Shown here: positions 45,068 to 55,150 of the stretch, one piece after another | Layout: the number at the start of each line of letters is the position of its first letter | Position numbering within the stretch: the stretch's first letter is position 1 | DNA from: Rhodonellum sp041748555 | Lineage (GTDB): Bacteria > Bacteroidota > Bacteroidia > Cytophagales > Cyclobacteriaceae | DNA: 64,000 nucleotides | Reading direction: 5' to 3' | NCBI GenBank assembly: GCA_041748555.1 | Contig: JBGTDA010000115.1 | Location: 3,911-67,910, forward strand | The notes under the pieces: model-generated | The model's input: the letters and a program-made list of their open reading frames with translations, nothing else | Database searches by the model: none | What the model was told of the DNA's origin: nothing | Program-made: the position numbers and the translations under genes

Positions 45068-45739
45068 ATGGAAAACCTGCTAAAAAGATTAAGAGTTGAT
45101 GTGAATGAAAATATCTTTTTGAAAGATCCTTTCAGCTCTGATCTGGGAAAAGAGATCATCAATATCAGCCTGATTTTGATAGCGGATCTGGGGATTGAAA
45201 ATTTCACATTCAAAAAATTATCCGTTAGGATTGGTTGTACAGAATCAGCTGTATACCGGTATTTTGAAAACAAGCATAAGCTGTTGTTGTTTTTAACCTT
45301 ATGGTATTGGGGCTTTTTGGAAAACAATTTGGTACTTGCCACAGTCAATATTACTGATCCCAAACAAAAATTAAAAATCGCTTTGGAAATAATGGTAAAA
45401 GGTCCTTTATTTAAATATAATGATTTTATTGACCCCATGTCTCTGAAAAAACTGTTGACTTTCGAGGCAACCAAAGCTTTTATGACCAAGGAAATTGACC
45501 ATGAATATCAATTTGGGTTTTTCAACCAATTTGACAAGTTGATCATCAGAATAGCTGAGATAATACATGAAATAAATCCAGACTATCCTTATCCTAAAGC
45601 TTTGGTTTCAACAGTGATGGAATCCAGTTTGATCCAGGCTTATTACTCCGAACATCTTCCCAATCTCACCGAAATAACAGGGGACACCATGAAAGTAGCG
45701 TTTTTTTCGGATCTTGTTTATAAAGCCATAAAAGTATGA
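45068..45739 (+). CDS. TetR/AcrR-family regulator
   Basis: A 223-aa regulator with an N-terminal HTH (LILIADLGIENFTFKKLSVR, then CTESAVYRYFENKHKLL, about residues 36-72) and an all-helical ligand domain. It overlaps the ABC transporter gene by 4 bp and so probably controls the exporter operon it heads. In Bacteroidota such operons are frequently induced by membrane or lipid stress; the ligand is unknown. Confidence 0.88.
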   Translation: MENLLKRLRVDVNENIFLKDPFSSDLGKEIINISLILIADLGIENFTFKKLSVRIGCTESAVYRYFENKHKLLLFLTLWYWGFLENNLVLATVNITDPKQKLKIALEIMVKGPLFKYNDFIDPMSLKKLLTFEATKAFMTKEIDHEYQFGFFNQFDKLIIRIAEIIHEINPDYPYPKALVSTVMESSLIQAYYSEHLPNLTEITGDTMKVAFFSDLVYKAIKV

Positions 45740-47436
45740 AGATAGAAGTTGCATTGTCACCTCTGAAAAGAATGGGGAGGTTCCTCTCAGAAGAAAAAAA
45801 AGAAGTTTATTCCATCTACTTCTATGCCGTACTCAACGGATTGGTTTCACTTTCCCTTCCTTTGGGAATTCAGGCAATCTTTAATTTCATACTGGGAGGA
45901 AGGATCAGCACATCATGGATAATCTTGGTATTTATAGTGGCCTTAGGTATTTCATTTGGTGGTTATCTTCAAATCAGTCAGCTTCAACTTACCGAAAAGC
46001 TTCAGCAACGTATATTCACAAATGCGGGATTCGGTTTTGCTTACAGGCTGCCCAAACTCAACATGGACAACCTACAGGAGAAATTCACTCCTGAATTGGT
46101 CAACCGTTTTTTTGATGCCGTCAACCTTCAAAAGGGAATGGCAAAGATTCTGATGGAGTTTACCGGTGCCACAATTCAGGTGATCTTTGGCTTGATATTA
46201 CTGTCTCTATATCATCCTTTCTTCATTCTGTTTGGAGTAATACTGATTGTCATTCTCTTTTTGATTTTTTATTTTACAAGTCCAAAAGGCATGGAAACAG
46301 CACTCAAGGAATCCACTTCCAAATACAATGTGGCATTCTGGCTTGAGGAAGTAGCACGCACAATGTCCACATTTAAACTGGCAGGAAATGCCAATCTTCC
46401 TTTTCAAAAAGTGGACAGGCTACTGCAGTCTTATGTGGATTTTCGAAACCAGCATTTCAGTGTGCTAGTCTTTCAATATAAAATCCTGATTTTCTTCAAG
46501 GTTTTGATCGTGTCATCGTTATTGATCGTAGGCAGTTTATTGTTCATCAATAATGAAATAAGTCTTGGCCAGTTTGTCGCTGCCGAAATCATCATTGTTC
46601 TTGTTGTCACTTCAGTCGAAAAACTTATTCTTTCTCTTGAGACTGTCTACGACACCCTTACAGCCTTCGAGAAAATAGGATTGATAATGGATCTACCGAT
46701 GGACCGGCAGGACGGAACAGATAAATCTTTAAGTCCTGAAAATAAAGGTCTTAGATTTGATGTACGGAATTTGACCTACTACACTTCAATTTCAGACACT
46801 AAAATACTGGATAATGTTTCCTTTAATATACTGCCTGGAGAAAAGATTGTGCTGACAGGACCCACCGGAAGTGGGAAAAGCACCTTACTGCATTTAATGT
46901 CAGGACTGTATACCAGTTATAAAGGAAAAATCATGATCAACGGGTTGCCCCTGGATACCATGAATCTGGATAAATTCAGAAGTATGGTTGGAGACAGTTT
47001 CACAGAAGAATCCCTTTTCAGCGGAACCATTCGTGAAAATATAAATATGGGAAGGGATATAGAAGAAAATCATTTATTGGAAATACTTGACCTTGTCGGC
47101 CTCCGGGAATACATATATACGCTACAGCATGATCTGGACTCGATGTTGTTGCCTGAAGGAAAGGGATTGAGCAAAACGGTGGCGAATGCCATGATTTTGA
47201 CAAGGTGCCTCTGCTCCGATCCAAAGATTCTTCTCCTTGAAGAGATTATTGCCGATCTGGAACCTGATGTGAAAAATAGTGTCCTTGATTATATTATGAA
47301 AAAGGATTGGTCGGTAGTTATTATTTCAGATGATGAGGAAGTCCAAAAAAGAGCACAACGCATAATTGAATTGAAAAAGGGACAAATCGTTTTTGATGGC
47401 CCCGGACACATTTATGTTGTTCAACCAAAAGGCTGA
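45736..47436 (+). CDS. Type-I-exporter ABC protein with degenerate ATPase motifs
   Basis: A 566-aa fused ABC protein: membrane domain with about six helices (residues 25-300) and a nucleotide-binding domain (340-566). Walker A is intact (GPTGSGKST, 375-383), but the signature LSGGQ reads LSKTV (478-482), the Walker B Asp is Glu (ILLLEE, 498-503), the Q-loop Gln is missing before SLFSGTIREN, and the switch His is Asp (SDDE, 531-534). ATP binding may persist while hydrolysis is doubtful. It is followed within 8 bp by the HlyD gene, forming a tripartite export operon. Confidence 0.82.
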   Translation: MKIEVALSPLKRMGRFLSEEKKEVYSIYFYAVLNGLVSLSLPLGIQAIFNFILGGRISTSWIILVFIVALGISFGGYLQISQLQLTEKLQQRIFTNAGFGFAYRLPKLNMDNLQEKFTPELVNRFFDAVNLQKGMAKILMEFTGATIQVIFGLILLSLYHPFFILFGVILIVILFLIFYFTSPKGMETALKESTSKYNVAFWLEEVARTMSTFKLAGNANLPFQKVDRLLQSYVDFRNQHFSVLVFQYKILIFFKVLIVSSLLIVGSLLFINNEISLGQFVAAEIIIVLVVTSVEKLILSLETVYDTLTAFEKIGLIMDLPMDRQDGTDKSLSPENKGLRFDVRNLTYYTSISDTKILDNVSFNILPGEKIVLTGPTGSGKSTLLHLMSGLYTSYKGKIMINGLPLDTMNLDKFRSMVGDSFTEESLFSGTIRENINMGRDIEENHLLEILDLVGLREYIYTLQHDLDSMLLPEGKGLSKTVANAMILTRCLCSDPKILLLEEIIADLEPDVKNSVLDYIMKKDWSVVIISDDEEVQKRAQRIIELKKGQIVFDGPGHIYVVQPKG

Positions 47437-47444
47437 TATTAATT

Positions 47445-48800
47445 ATGCTTAATATATCTAGAAACAGAATCGAGAAACACGTCAGTTTTGACCATTTTAA
47501 GAGTTTTCAAATGACTCAAGCCTCAAGTGACAGTAGAAACAGGATAAGGATACTTCTCTGGATCCTTTTAGGGCTGGTACTTTTTATGTTTGTGCCCTGG
47601 ACTCAGAATATCCGGTCTTATGGTTACGTGACCGCCCTTAGGCCTGATCAAAGACCGCAGACTGTACAGTCCATCATTGCGGGCAGGATAGAAAACTGGT
47701 ATGTGGCCGAGGGTGATTTTGTGCAAAGAGGGGATACCATCCTGAGAATTTCCGAAGTAAAGGACAATTATTTTGATCCCCAATTGATCGAAAGAACACG
47801 CCAACAAGCTGATGCGAAAAACTTCTCGGCCCAATCCTACGGTGAAAAGGTAAAGGCCCAGCGAACCCAGATCGATGCATTGAATGCCAATAGGATTTTA
47901 AGAAAAGAACAGGCCAATAACAGATTACGGATGGCTGAATTAAAAGTTAAATCCGACAGTATCCGGTTTGAACAATCCAAAATCAACTATGAGGTGGGAG
48001 TGGAGCAGCTGGAAAGAGCGGAGAAATTATTTGAAGAAGGATTGAGGTCTTTGACGGATTTTGAAACCAGAAAACTTAGGTTTCAGGAAGTTCAAACGGG
48101 GCTGATCGCCGCAGAAAACACTTTCCTTAGTAGCCAAAATGAATTGCTTGCTGCTCAAATCGAGCTGAACGCCATTGACAATGAATTTCAGGATAGGGTG
48201 GCCAAATCAGAATCCGATATGTATTCGGCCATGTCCTCACAGTTTGATGCGGAAGCCTCGGCATCGAAACTTGAAAACGAATTCTCCAATTATATTGTCA
48301 GATCCGGATATCGTTTTGTTCTCGCTCCCCAGAGTGGATACATCACAAGAGCAATCCAGGTCGGAATCGGAGAAACTATCACAGAGGGAACTGAAATAAT
48401 CAGTATTGCACCGGAAAATGCCAAACTGGCGGTGGAGATGTATGTTGAACCGATTGATTTACCATTAATCAAACCCGGGAACAAGGTGAGATTTATATTT
48501 GACGGTTGGCCTGCTGTGGTGTTTTCAGGCTGGCCCCAGCTGTCCAACGGAACATTTGGAGGAAAGGTGATTGCCGTGGATAATTTTACAGGACCGGACA
48601 ACAAATACAGAGTATTGGTGGGGGAAGATCCTGAAGAAGACCCATGGCCTGAAGCACTGCGGATCGGTTCGGGAGCTGATGGCATTGCCTTGTTGAACAA
48701 CGTGCCTATCTGGTATGAAATCTGGCGGCAGATGAACGGTTTTCCGGCTGATTACTATTCCAGAAAAGAAATCAGGGCGACAAATCAAGAGAAGCTATGA
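47445..48800 (+). CDS. HlyD-family periplasmic adaptor
   Basis: A 451-aa membrane-fusion protein: one membrane helix (about 35-52), a lipoyl half-motif (GRIENWYVAEGDFVQRGDTIL, about 84-103), a long coiled coil (about 110-280) and a beta-barrel part ending with the second lipoyl half (APQSGYITRAIQVGIGETIT). It bridges the ABC protein and TolC. Its stop overlaps the TolC start as ATGA. Confidence 0.9.
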   Translation: MLNISRNRIEKHVSFDHFKSFQMTQASSDSRNRIRILLWILLGLVLFMFVPWTQNIRSYGYVTALRPDQRPQTVQSIIAGRIENWYVAEGDFVQRGDTILRISEVKDNYFDPQLIERTRQQADAKNFSAQSYGEKVKAQRTQIDALNANRILRKEQANNRLRMAELKVKSDSIRFEQSKINYEVGVEQLERAEKLFEEGLRSLTDFETRKLRFQEVQTGLIAAENTFLSSQNELLAAQIELNAIDNEFQDRVAKSESDMYSAMSSQFDAEASASKLENEFSNYIVRSGYRFVLAPQSGYITRAIQVGIGETITEGTEIISIAPENAKLAVEMYVEPIDLPLIKPGNKVRFIFDGWPAVVFSGWPQLSNGTFGGKVIAVDNFTGPDNKYRVLVGEDPEEDPWPEALRIGSGADGIALLNNVPIWYEIWRQMNGFPADYYSRKEIRATNQEKL

Positions 48801-50197
48801 ATCGCACAGCTTTAATAATCATTTATTTTTTGATTCTTGCTCCATTTCCTTCACAGGGGCAGGAGATACTTTCCCATGACCAATTTATGGAGTGGGTAAG
48901 AAATTATCATCCGGTTGCCAGGCAGGCAGATATTACTCTGAGGTTTGGGCAACAGGAAATGAGGATAGCCAGAGGGGGATTTGATCCTCTATTATATGGT
49001 GATTATGATCAAAAACAGTTTAACAATACCCGATATTACGATAAAAGAGAAGCGGGAATCGTGATTCCAACGGTAGCAGGAGTGGAATTTAAAGGTTTGT
49101 TTGAACAAAATTCAGGACAATATCTGAACGATGAAAGAACTGTACCACCGGAGGGGCTCATTGTTGCGGGGCTTTCTTTCAACATTGGTCAGGGACTGTT
49201 TATTGATGGACGACGCGCAGCATTGAGACAGGCTGAAATTTATAGGGAATCGACTTTTGCCGAAAGAGAACAGATTCTGAATGACCTTTACCTTCAGGCA
49301 AATCAGTCTTACTGGAACTGGTCTGCTGCTTATGAAAACAGGAAAGTATTGGAAGAAGGAGTAAGATTGTCGGAAATCAGGTTTGAAGGAATTAAAGGAA
49401 GTTACGAACTGGGCGATCTTCCCGCCATTGATACGGTGGAAGCATTTACCCAAATATTAAATAGACAATTCAGGCTTCAAACTGCTGAAATTTCCTATTT
49501 TGATACCGGGCAGGAAATCAACACATTTCTTTGGGGCGATGACTCCATGCCAATCAATTTGAATTCTGACATGGTTCCCGAGCCGGTTTCTACTGAGATA
49601 GAATTTCAAAACGGTTTTGAAAACCTTAGAACCTTAATCCCCGATCATCCCGAGCTGAGGCTTGCTGATTTTGATCTGGCTTCTCTGGAGGTGGAAAGAA
49701 GATGGAAAGCCGAACAGATTAAGCCTATAGTGAAGGTTAATTATAATTTATTGGCAACTTCATTGGGCCAACTTGAGCAGACTCCTTTTTTTGAAAACAA
49801 TTATAAATGGGGATTCACTATTTCTACACCTCTTTTCTTGAGAAGAGAAAGAGGAGAACTTGGTCTGACAAAAGCAAGACTGGATTATAAACAAAATGAC
49901 AGGGATTTAAAGTTGATGAGGTTGGAAGCAAAACTTGAAAGCGCAATCAACAATTTCCAAACCATCCAGACCCAATTCGGGATTTTCAGCGCTAACATTC
50001 TGGGATTGGAAAGACTGCTTCAGGGGGAAATGACTAGGTTTGAGATTGGGGAAAGCTCACTCTTCCTGATCAATGCACGGGAAGTAGCAGTTCTTGAAGC
50101 TCGTTTGACACTTAATGAACTTTTGGCCAGAAGAAAAATTGCCCATGTCCGGATGCTGAATGCTGCAGGTTTGGGATTTTTGGATTTGGTGAACTGA
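48797..50197 (+). CDS. TolC-family outer-membrane channel
   Basis: A 466-aa outer-membrane efflux protein with a signal peptide (to about residue 22, SQGQ) and two OEP repeats of long helices and short strands (QILNDLYLQANQSYWNWSAA; LEAKLESAINNFQTIQTQFG). Last gene of the TetR-ABC-HlyD-TolC operon; overlaps hlyD by 4 bp and ends at a stem-loop. Confidence 0.9.
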   Translation: MNRTALIIIYFLILAPFPSQGQEILSHDQFMEWVRNYHPVARQADITLRFGQQEMRIARGGFDPLLYGDYDQKQFNNTRYYDKREAGIVIPTVAGVEFKGLFEQNSGQYLNDERTVPPEGLIVAGLSFNIGQGLFIDGRRAALRQAEIYRESTFAEREQILNDLYLQANQSYWNWSAAYENRKVLEEGVRLSEIRFEGIKGSYELGDLPAIDTVEAFTQILNRQFRLQTAEISYFDTGQEINTFLWGDDSMPINLNSDMVPEPVSTEIEFQNGFENLRTLIPDHPELRLADFDLASLEVERRWKAEQIKPIVKVNYNLLATSLGQLEQTPFFENNYKWGFTISTPLFLRRERGELGLTKARLDYKQNDRDLKLMRLEAKLESAINNFQTIQTQFGIFSANILGLERLLQGEMTRFEIGESSLFLINAREVAVLEARLTLNELLARRKIAHVRMLNAAGLGFLDLVN

Positions 50198-50220
50198 ATA
50201 TTGTAAAAGCATCAAAAAGT

Positions 50221-50255
50221 AACCGGATACTTATTTTCATTTTCGGTATCCGGTT
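50221..50255. terminator. Hairpin between convergent operons
   Basis: Perfect 10-bp stem (AACCGGATAC 50221-50230, GTATCCGGTT 50246-50255) with a 15-nt loop, between the tolC and Gfo/Idh/MocA stops. A T5 run follows on the minus strand; on the plus strand the T tract is poor. Probably used in both directions. Confidence 0.6.
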
Positions 50256-50268
50256 CCATAATAAATCC

Positions 50269-51738
50269 TTAAGCACCCAAAGACCAATCATCACGATAAT
50301 CGCGCTTCACAAATTGATTGGCAGGTTCAAAATTGGTTACTTTCATATCCTCACCGTTCCAAAGCAATTTGATTCCTCTTCCCGGAAAATCAAACTGATT
50401 GGCATTACCTCCCGGTCTTGGGACACGATAATCATAACTTCGGATGGCAAGATTGCCCATCAATACAGATTCCGTAAGCGGTCCCGCAATGGAGAAAGGA
50501 GAGCTCAGCTGCTCAAATTCTTTGCTTCCATGACCTGCTATGGCAGCCTCAACCCAGTTGTTGTAATGACCGCGGTCGCCATCGGGGACACGATAAATGG
50601 TTTCAGGAACAGAAACATCATCGGTTCTTGAGGTAGGCAGAAGTTTAGGGTCTCTTCCATAAGTGCTGCACATCATTTTTCCTTTTGTACCTTCTATAAT
50701 CACACCGTTTCCACCATCACCCATGATTTCATTGGCTTGGAGTTCGATTGGCCTGGTAGGTTGGATTCCTCCATCCATCCAGTGAAACTCAAGACTTTCC
50801 TTTCCGGGTCTGGGAAATCTCAGTGTGATATGGGAAGATGGGGGACAGCTTTCCGGGAAATAACCGCGCAGAAATTCACCGACATATACTGTTCCCACAC
50901 TGCATTCAGCTGATTCTGGATAACCAAGTCCAAGAACCCTAAAAGGAGGTTCAATGATGTGACAAGCCATATCACCCAAAGCACCTGTTCCGTAATCCCA
51001 CCATCCTCTCCAGTTGAAAGGAACCAAGTTGGGTACATACTCTTTCTCCGGGGCTGTTCCGAGCCAGAGATCCCAATCCAGGTCTGCAGGTGGTGGAACA
51101 GAAACATCAGGCCAGGGAATTCCCTGCGGCCAAACCGGTCTGTCAGTCCAACATTGGACTTTGGTAGCTTCTCCGATCAATCCGGCATTGTACCATTCCA
51201 TCATCTTTCGGACCCCATCTCCACTAGATCCCTGATTACCCATCTGTGTGACAACTTTATATTTATCAGCGGCCTCAGTGAGCTTTCGCGCTTCATAAAT
51301 ATCGTGGGCAAGTGGCTTCTGTACATAAACGTGCTTGCCGAGCTGCATAGCAGCCATAGCCGCAACAGCATGGGTATGATCTGGTGTAGATACGGTAACC
51401 GCATCAATATTATTTTGCTCTTTATCCAACATATCCCGGAAGTCCCTGTAATATGTTGCTTTTGGATGGGCCTCGACACTTCCTTTTGCCCGACTGTCAT
51501 CCACATCACACAAGGCAATGATATCTGCTTTTCCGGTTGCAAAAACTCCACGGATATCTCCCGCTCCCATTCCTCCAACACCAATACCCGCAACTCTTAA
51601 CCGGTCACTTGGGGCGACAAAACCCGGTCCACCGATGACGTGCCTTGGAACGATGTAAAATCCTGCAAGTGCCGTGGCGGAGACTTTCATAAAGTCCCGT
51701 CTGGAATTGTTATTTTCAGTTGATTTTTTCTTTTTCAT
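50269..51738 (-). CDS. Gfo/Idh/MocA-family oxidoreductase with Tat signal
   Basis: A 489-aa exported dehydrogenase: twin-arginine leader (NSRRDFMKVSATALAG), cofactor motif VAGIGVGGMGAGDIRG near 50-65, VSTPDHTHAV and the conserved lysine motif YVQKPLAHDIYEA near 139-151. It belongs to the secreted group common in Bacteroidota and Planctomycetota, possibly acting on surface glycans or peptidoglycan-derived sugars; no close partner gene indicates a substrate. The C-terminal end is Asp/Trp-rich (RDYRDDWSLGA), typical of this group. Confidence 0.88.
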   Translation of the reverse strand: MKKKKSTENNNSRRDFMKVSATALAGFYIVPRHVIGGPGFVAPSDRLRVAGIGVGGMGAGDIRGVFATGKADIIALCDVDDSRAKGSVEAHPKATYYRDFRDMLDKEQNNIDAVTVSTPDHTHAVAAMAAMQLGKHVYVQKPLAHDIYEARKLTEAADKYKVVTQMGNQGSSGDGVRKMMEWYNAGLIGEATKVQCWTDRPVWPQGIPWPDVSVPPPADLDWDLWLGTAPEKEYVPNLVPFNWRGWWDYGTGALGDMACHIIEPPFRVLGLGYPESAECSVGTVYVGEFLRGYFPESCPPSSHITLRFPRPGKESLEFHWMDGGIQPTRPIELQANEIMGDGGNGVIIEGTKGKMMCSTYGRDPKLLPTSRTDDVSVPETIYRVPDGDRGHYNNWVEAAIAGHGSKEFEQLSSPFSIAGPLTESVLMGNLAIRSYDYRVPRPGGNANQFDFPGRGIKLLWNGEDMKVTNFEPANQFVKRDYRDDWSLGA

Positions 51739-52074
51739 TTAAGTAGCTGTTAATGTAGCTTTGTTGCATGTTGAGTATTAAAACGGTTTTCAATTTATTA
51801 AATAATATATATCAACTTCAAAGTTTTCTATCATTTTGGAAAAGAGGAGGATAATAAGGATAAGTGGGTTTTTCTATAATCTTTTTTCATGTTTTTGCTC
51901 AAACGAGATTTGACTTTGCAAGATTTTCCCACAAATGGATTTACCATCGGGTAGTTACTGTAATCAAAGTGCAATAGATCAACTCATTTTTATAAATCTT
52001 TTAATTAAACGGTAAAACCTTTTAAAATATTTTTATTTAAGTTTGCCCGCAACCAAAATAATAGAACCAGATTG
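51739..52074. other. Intergenic region between divergent genes, possible promoter
   Basis: A 336-bp AT-rich gap between the divergent Gfo/Idh/MocA and GH20 genes, with no gene. TAAGTTTG at 52038-52045 fits the Bacteroidota -7 consensus TAnnTTTG, 29 bp before the GH20 start codon, but no convincing -33 TTTG is at the right distance, so the call is weak. Confidence 0.3.
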
Positions 52075-53670
52075 ATGTACTTGTCCTCACTAAAATCCCT
52101 CGCTTTTCTTGGATTAACCATTTGCTTGTTTACAGCTTGTGAATTCAATAAACCTACTCCACTCTCTGAGCATGCCATTATTCCAAAACCTTTATCGGTC
52201 ACGGATACGGATGGGCAATTTGAAATAACCGATAAAACAGAAATCGTGGCTTCGGGAGATGTTTCTTCGGTAACGGTTTATCTGCAGGAGTTTCTTCAAT
52301 CTACAACCGGTTTTGAACTGGCCACGGGTTCTGAGGCCACTGAAAATTCCATTGTCCTTGCTTTGGAAGGTGGATTGGCTGAAGAAGGATATGAACTTGA
52401 TATTACCACTGAGCGGGTAAAAATTTCAGCAGGCTCACCTGCAGGATTGTTTTATGGTGTTCAGACGTTGAGGCAGCTGCTGCCGGCAGAGACAGAAGGG
52501 GTATCATCAACATCCTCGGGATTGTTTCTTGCCACGGGAAAAATTCAGGATGCGCCCGAATATGGTTACCGTGGAGCCATGTTGGATGTTTCGAGACATT
52601 TTTTTCAGGTTGAAGATGTGAAACACTTCATTGATCTGATTGCAAAATATAAAATGAACATGCTACACCTGCACCTTTCAGATGATCAGGGTTGGAGGAT
52701 TGAAATCAAATCCTGGCCGTTGTTGACCACCATTGGTGGAAGTACACAAGTCGGTGGAGGAGAGGGAGGTTTTTATACACAAGAGGATTATAAAGATATT
52801 GTGGCTTTTGGCCAAAGTAGATTTATCACCATTGTCCCGGAAATCGACATGCCCGGCCACACCAATTCAGCTCTTGCTTCTTATGGTGAATTGAATCCGG
52901 GAATAAAGGTTCCAGATGAAGGAGCCCTGCCTTTTGACAGGAAGGAGATCGGAGTTGATGGTATGGCAACACCTTTATATACAGGAAGGGAAGTCGGCTT
53001 CAGTACACTGGCCACCGATAAGCCGGTTACTTATCAGTTTGTGGATGATGTTATCCGGGAAATTTCGGAGATTACACCTGGGCCTTATTTTCATATAGGT
53101 GGTGATGAATCTCATGTTACTGAAATGGAAGACTATATTCCCTTCATAGAAAAAGCCCAGGAGATTGTAAAAAAGTATGGAAAAATAGCCATTGGCTGGG
53201 ATGAGGTGGCACATGCATCATTGGATTCTACTACTATTGCTCAGTTTTGGGCAAAAGGCGAAAACGCCAAAATGGCCGTGGATCAGGGAGCAAAGGTGCT
53301 GATTTCACCTGCGACCAGAGCCTATCTTGATATGCAATATGATTCTACCACCGTCCTGGGCTTGCATTGGGCAGCATATATTGAAGTTGATGAGGCTTAT
53401 AAATGGGAACCCACAGAACTTGTTGATGGAATCGGCAAATCTGACATTATCGGTGTGGAAGCACCTTTGTGGACGGAAACCATTTCCAACAGATCCGATA
53501 TCGAATACATGATATTCCCAAGAATAACCGCCATAGCCGAAATTGCCTGGACCCCCAAAAATCTTCGCGATTGGGAATCCTATAAATCCAGATTAAGCAA
53601 ACATGGACAGCGATGGGATAAGATGGGAATAAATTACTATCAATCTCCTCTTGTTGATTGGGAAAATTAG
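52075..53670 (+). CDS. GH20 beta-N-acetylhexosaminidase lipoprotein
   Basis: A 531-aa enzyme that removes terminal N-acetylhexosamine from glycans. Signal and lipobox FTAC (C22) anchor it to a membrane. An N-terminal GH20b domain (about 30-155) precedes the catalytic barrel with YRGAMLDVSRHFF, LHLHLSDDQGWRIEI, EIDMPGH and the catalytic pair in HIGGDES (340-346, D344/E345). The ATG at 52075 directly follows a TTG; the ATG is preferred. It may serve chitin, peptidoglycan or host-glycan turnover. Confidence 0.93.
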   Translation: MYLSSLKSLAFLGLTICLFTACEFNKPTPLSEHAIIPKPLSVTDTDGQFEITDKTEIVASGDVSSVTVYLQEFLQSTTGFELATGSEATENSIVLALEGGLAEEGYELDITTERVKISAGSPAGLFYGVQTLRQLLPAETEGVSSTSSGLFLATGKIQDAPEYGYRGAMLDVSRHFFQVEDVKHFIDLIAKYKMNMLHLHLSDDQGWRIEIKSWPLLTTIGGSTQVGGGEGGFYTQEDYKDIVAFGQSRFITIVPEIDMPGHTNSALASYGELNPGIKVPDEGALPFDRKEIGVDGMATPLYTGREVGFSTLATDKPVTYQFVDDVIREISEITPGPYFHIGGDESHVTEMEDYIPFIEKAQEIVKKYGKIAIGWDEVAHASLDSTTIAQFWAKGENAKMAVDQGAKVLISPATRAYLDMQYDSTTVLGLHWAAYIEVDEAYKWEPTELVDGIGKSDIIGVEAPLWTETISNRSDIEYMIFPRITAIAEIAWTPKNLRDWESYKSRLSKHGQRWDKMGINYYQSPLVDWEN

Positions 53671-53834
53671 TTTTTACACAAGATATCATATAGTTTTTGG
53701 ATGATACTTTAAGTTATGGTCTTTTGAATCCAGTTCTAATCCATAATTCAAATTCATTTCGGATATCCCGGGTTTTGAACTTGATGTTTGACTGATATGT
53801 TAAATTTACGATAGACAGAATTAAAAATTAAACT

Positions 53835-54755
53835 ATGCTTAAAATGAATTTCCTTTTCGCTCTTATTTTCTTGATGTTTTCGTGCTCTTACGATGATGGC
53901 CAAAACAGTATTCAACCTATAACAGACCCTCCCAATGCTATTGGAACCGTTTATTTTATAAGCAAGCTGAATATAGAAGATTCATATGCTAAGTTAAAAA
54001 CTTCTCTTCAGCAGAATAAAAACATTAGTATTGTTGCAGAATTGGATCATTCTCAAAATGCTGCTTCTGTAGGAGTGGAACTTGCTCCAACCAGGATCAT
54101 TTTCTTTGGAAACCCTAATTTGGGAACTCCCCTGATGCAGGAAAATCAACTGGCTGGTCTGGACCTTCCGCAAAGAGTCTTATTCTATGAAGAAGAAGGG
54201 GAAGTTTTTGCCCTTTATAATAGCACCAAATATATGGCCTCCAGATATGATGTTGATGGAGTTGAAACCTTACCACAAATCTCTGAGGCGCTAACGGATC
54301 TGGTAGGATCTGCTGTTAATGCCCAAGGAGAAGAAAACGAAAATCAGAATGTTGACAGGCATGAAGGGATTATAAGTGTTGAAAGTACTACAGGTTTTGA
54401 AGCGACTTATGCCAACCTAAGGTCAAGTATAGAAGACAACGATAATTTAAGTATTGTAGCAGAGCTGAACCACCGGGAAAATGCTGAAAGTGTGGGTATG
54501 GAACTTCGTCCTACAAGGTTAATCATGTTTGGCAATCCCAACTTAGGTACACCTTTAATGCAATCAAACAGAAGCATTGGACTGGATCTTCCTCAAAAAA
54601 TGTTGGTTTGGGAAGCCGAAGATGGTACCGTAAATATTTCTTTTAACAATCCTGAATTTCTAAAGGAGAGACATCATATTTCAGGAAATTCAGAGGAAAT
54701 CGCACAGATAAAAACTGCTCTGGAAATGCTTTCCAATTCAGCCGCGGGGAGGTAA
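53835..54755 (+). CDS. Tandem DUF302 lipoprotein
   Basis: A 306-aa protein with a lipoprotein-like leader (MFSC, Cys near residue 17) and two copies of the DUF302 domain (about 38-160 and 178-300). The repeats match closely, for example FFGNPNLGTPLMQ against MFGNPNLGTPLMQ and LDLPQRVLFYE against LDLPQKMLVWE, showing internal duplication. DUF302 is a small fold of unknown function in bacteria and archaea. It is the last intact gene before a stretch of gene debris. Confidence 0.85.
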   Translation: MLKMNFLFALIFLMFSCSYDDGQNSIQPITDPPNAIGTVYFISKLNIEDSYAKLKTSLQQNKNISIVAELDHSQNAASVGVELAPTRIIFFGNPNLGTPLMQENQLAGLDLPQRVLFYEEEGEVFALYNSTKYMASRYDVDGVETLPQISEALTDLVGSAVNAQGEENENQNVDRHEGIISVESTTGFEATYANLRSSIEDNDNLSIVAELNHRENAESVGMELRPTRLIMFGNPNLGTPLMQSNRSIGLDLPQKMLVWEAEDGTVNISFNNPEFLKERHHISGNSEEIAQIKTALEMLSNSAAGR

Positions 54756-55150
54756 AAAATGGATGGGGGTTAGACATATTTTATTTTGAAATCCATAGAG
54801 GTAACTAAAACTAAAACTTTTTTGGAAGTAAATCTTTTATAGCAATCTAAGATTACCGGAGACTCTAACGTTTCTTACGTTATGGGTAAAAGTTAGCTTA
54901 ACTCAAGCCTAGTAGCTAATATTTTAATCGAACTTATTTCCATTTTATTCAACTTTCAGTTTTAGTTGCAGGAAGAGATGTCCAGTAATTATCTTAGTGG
55001 TTGTTCCCAGGGTTGTACCAAAATTATTTTTCGCAACTTGACAAGTTTAATTCCAAGACCTTTTTCACAAGAAGAAGTTTAATGAGGTTTATTATTGAAA
55101 TAATGAATCATATTCAGTAAAAACAAGGAATTTAATAAAACGGAAAATTT
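54756..55150. other. Gap with probable gene debris
   Basis: About 395 bp with no intact gene. One open stretch, about 54980-55082, reads SNYLSGCSQGCTKIIFRNL and ends PFSQEEV with a stop; it looks like the end of a former protein but I cannot name it. Together with the broken genes that follow, it marks the start of a decay zone. Confidence 0.35.
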
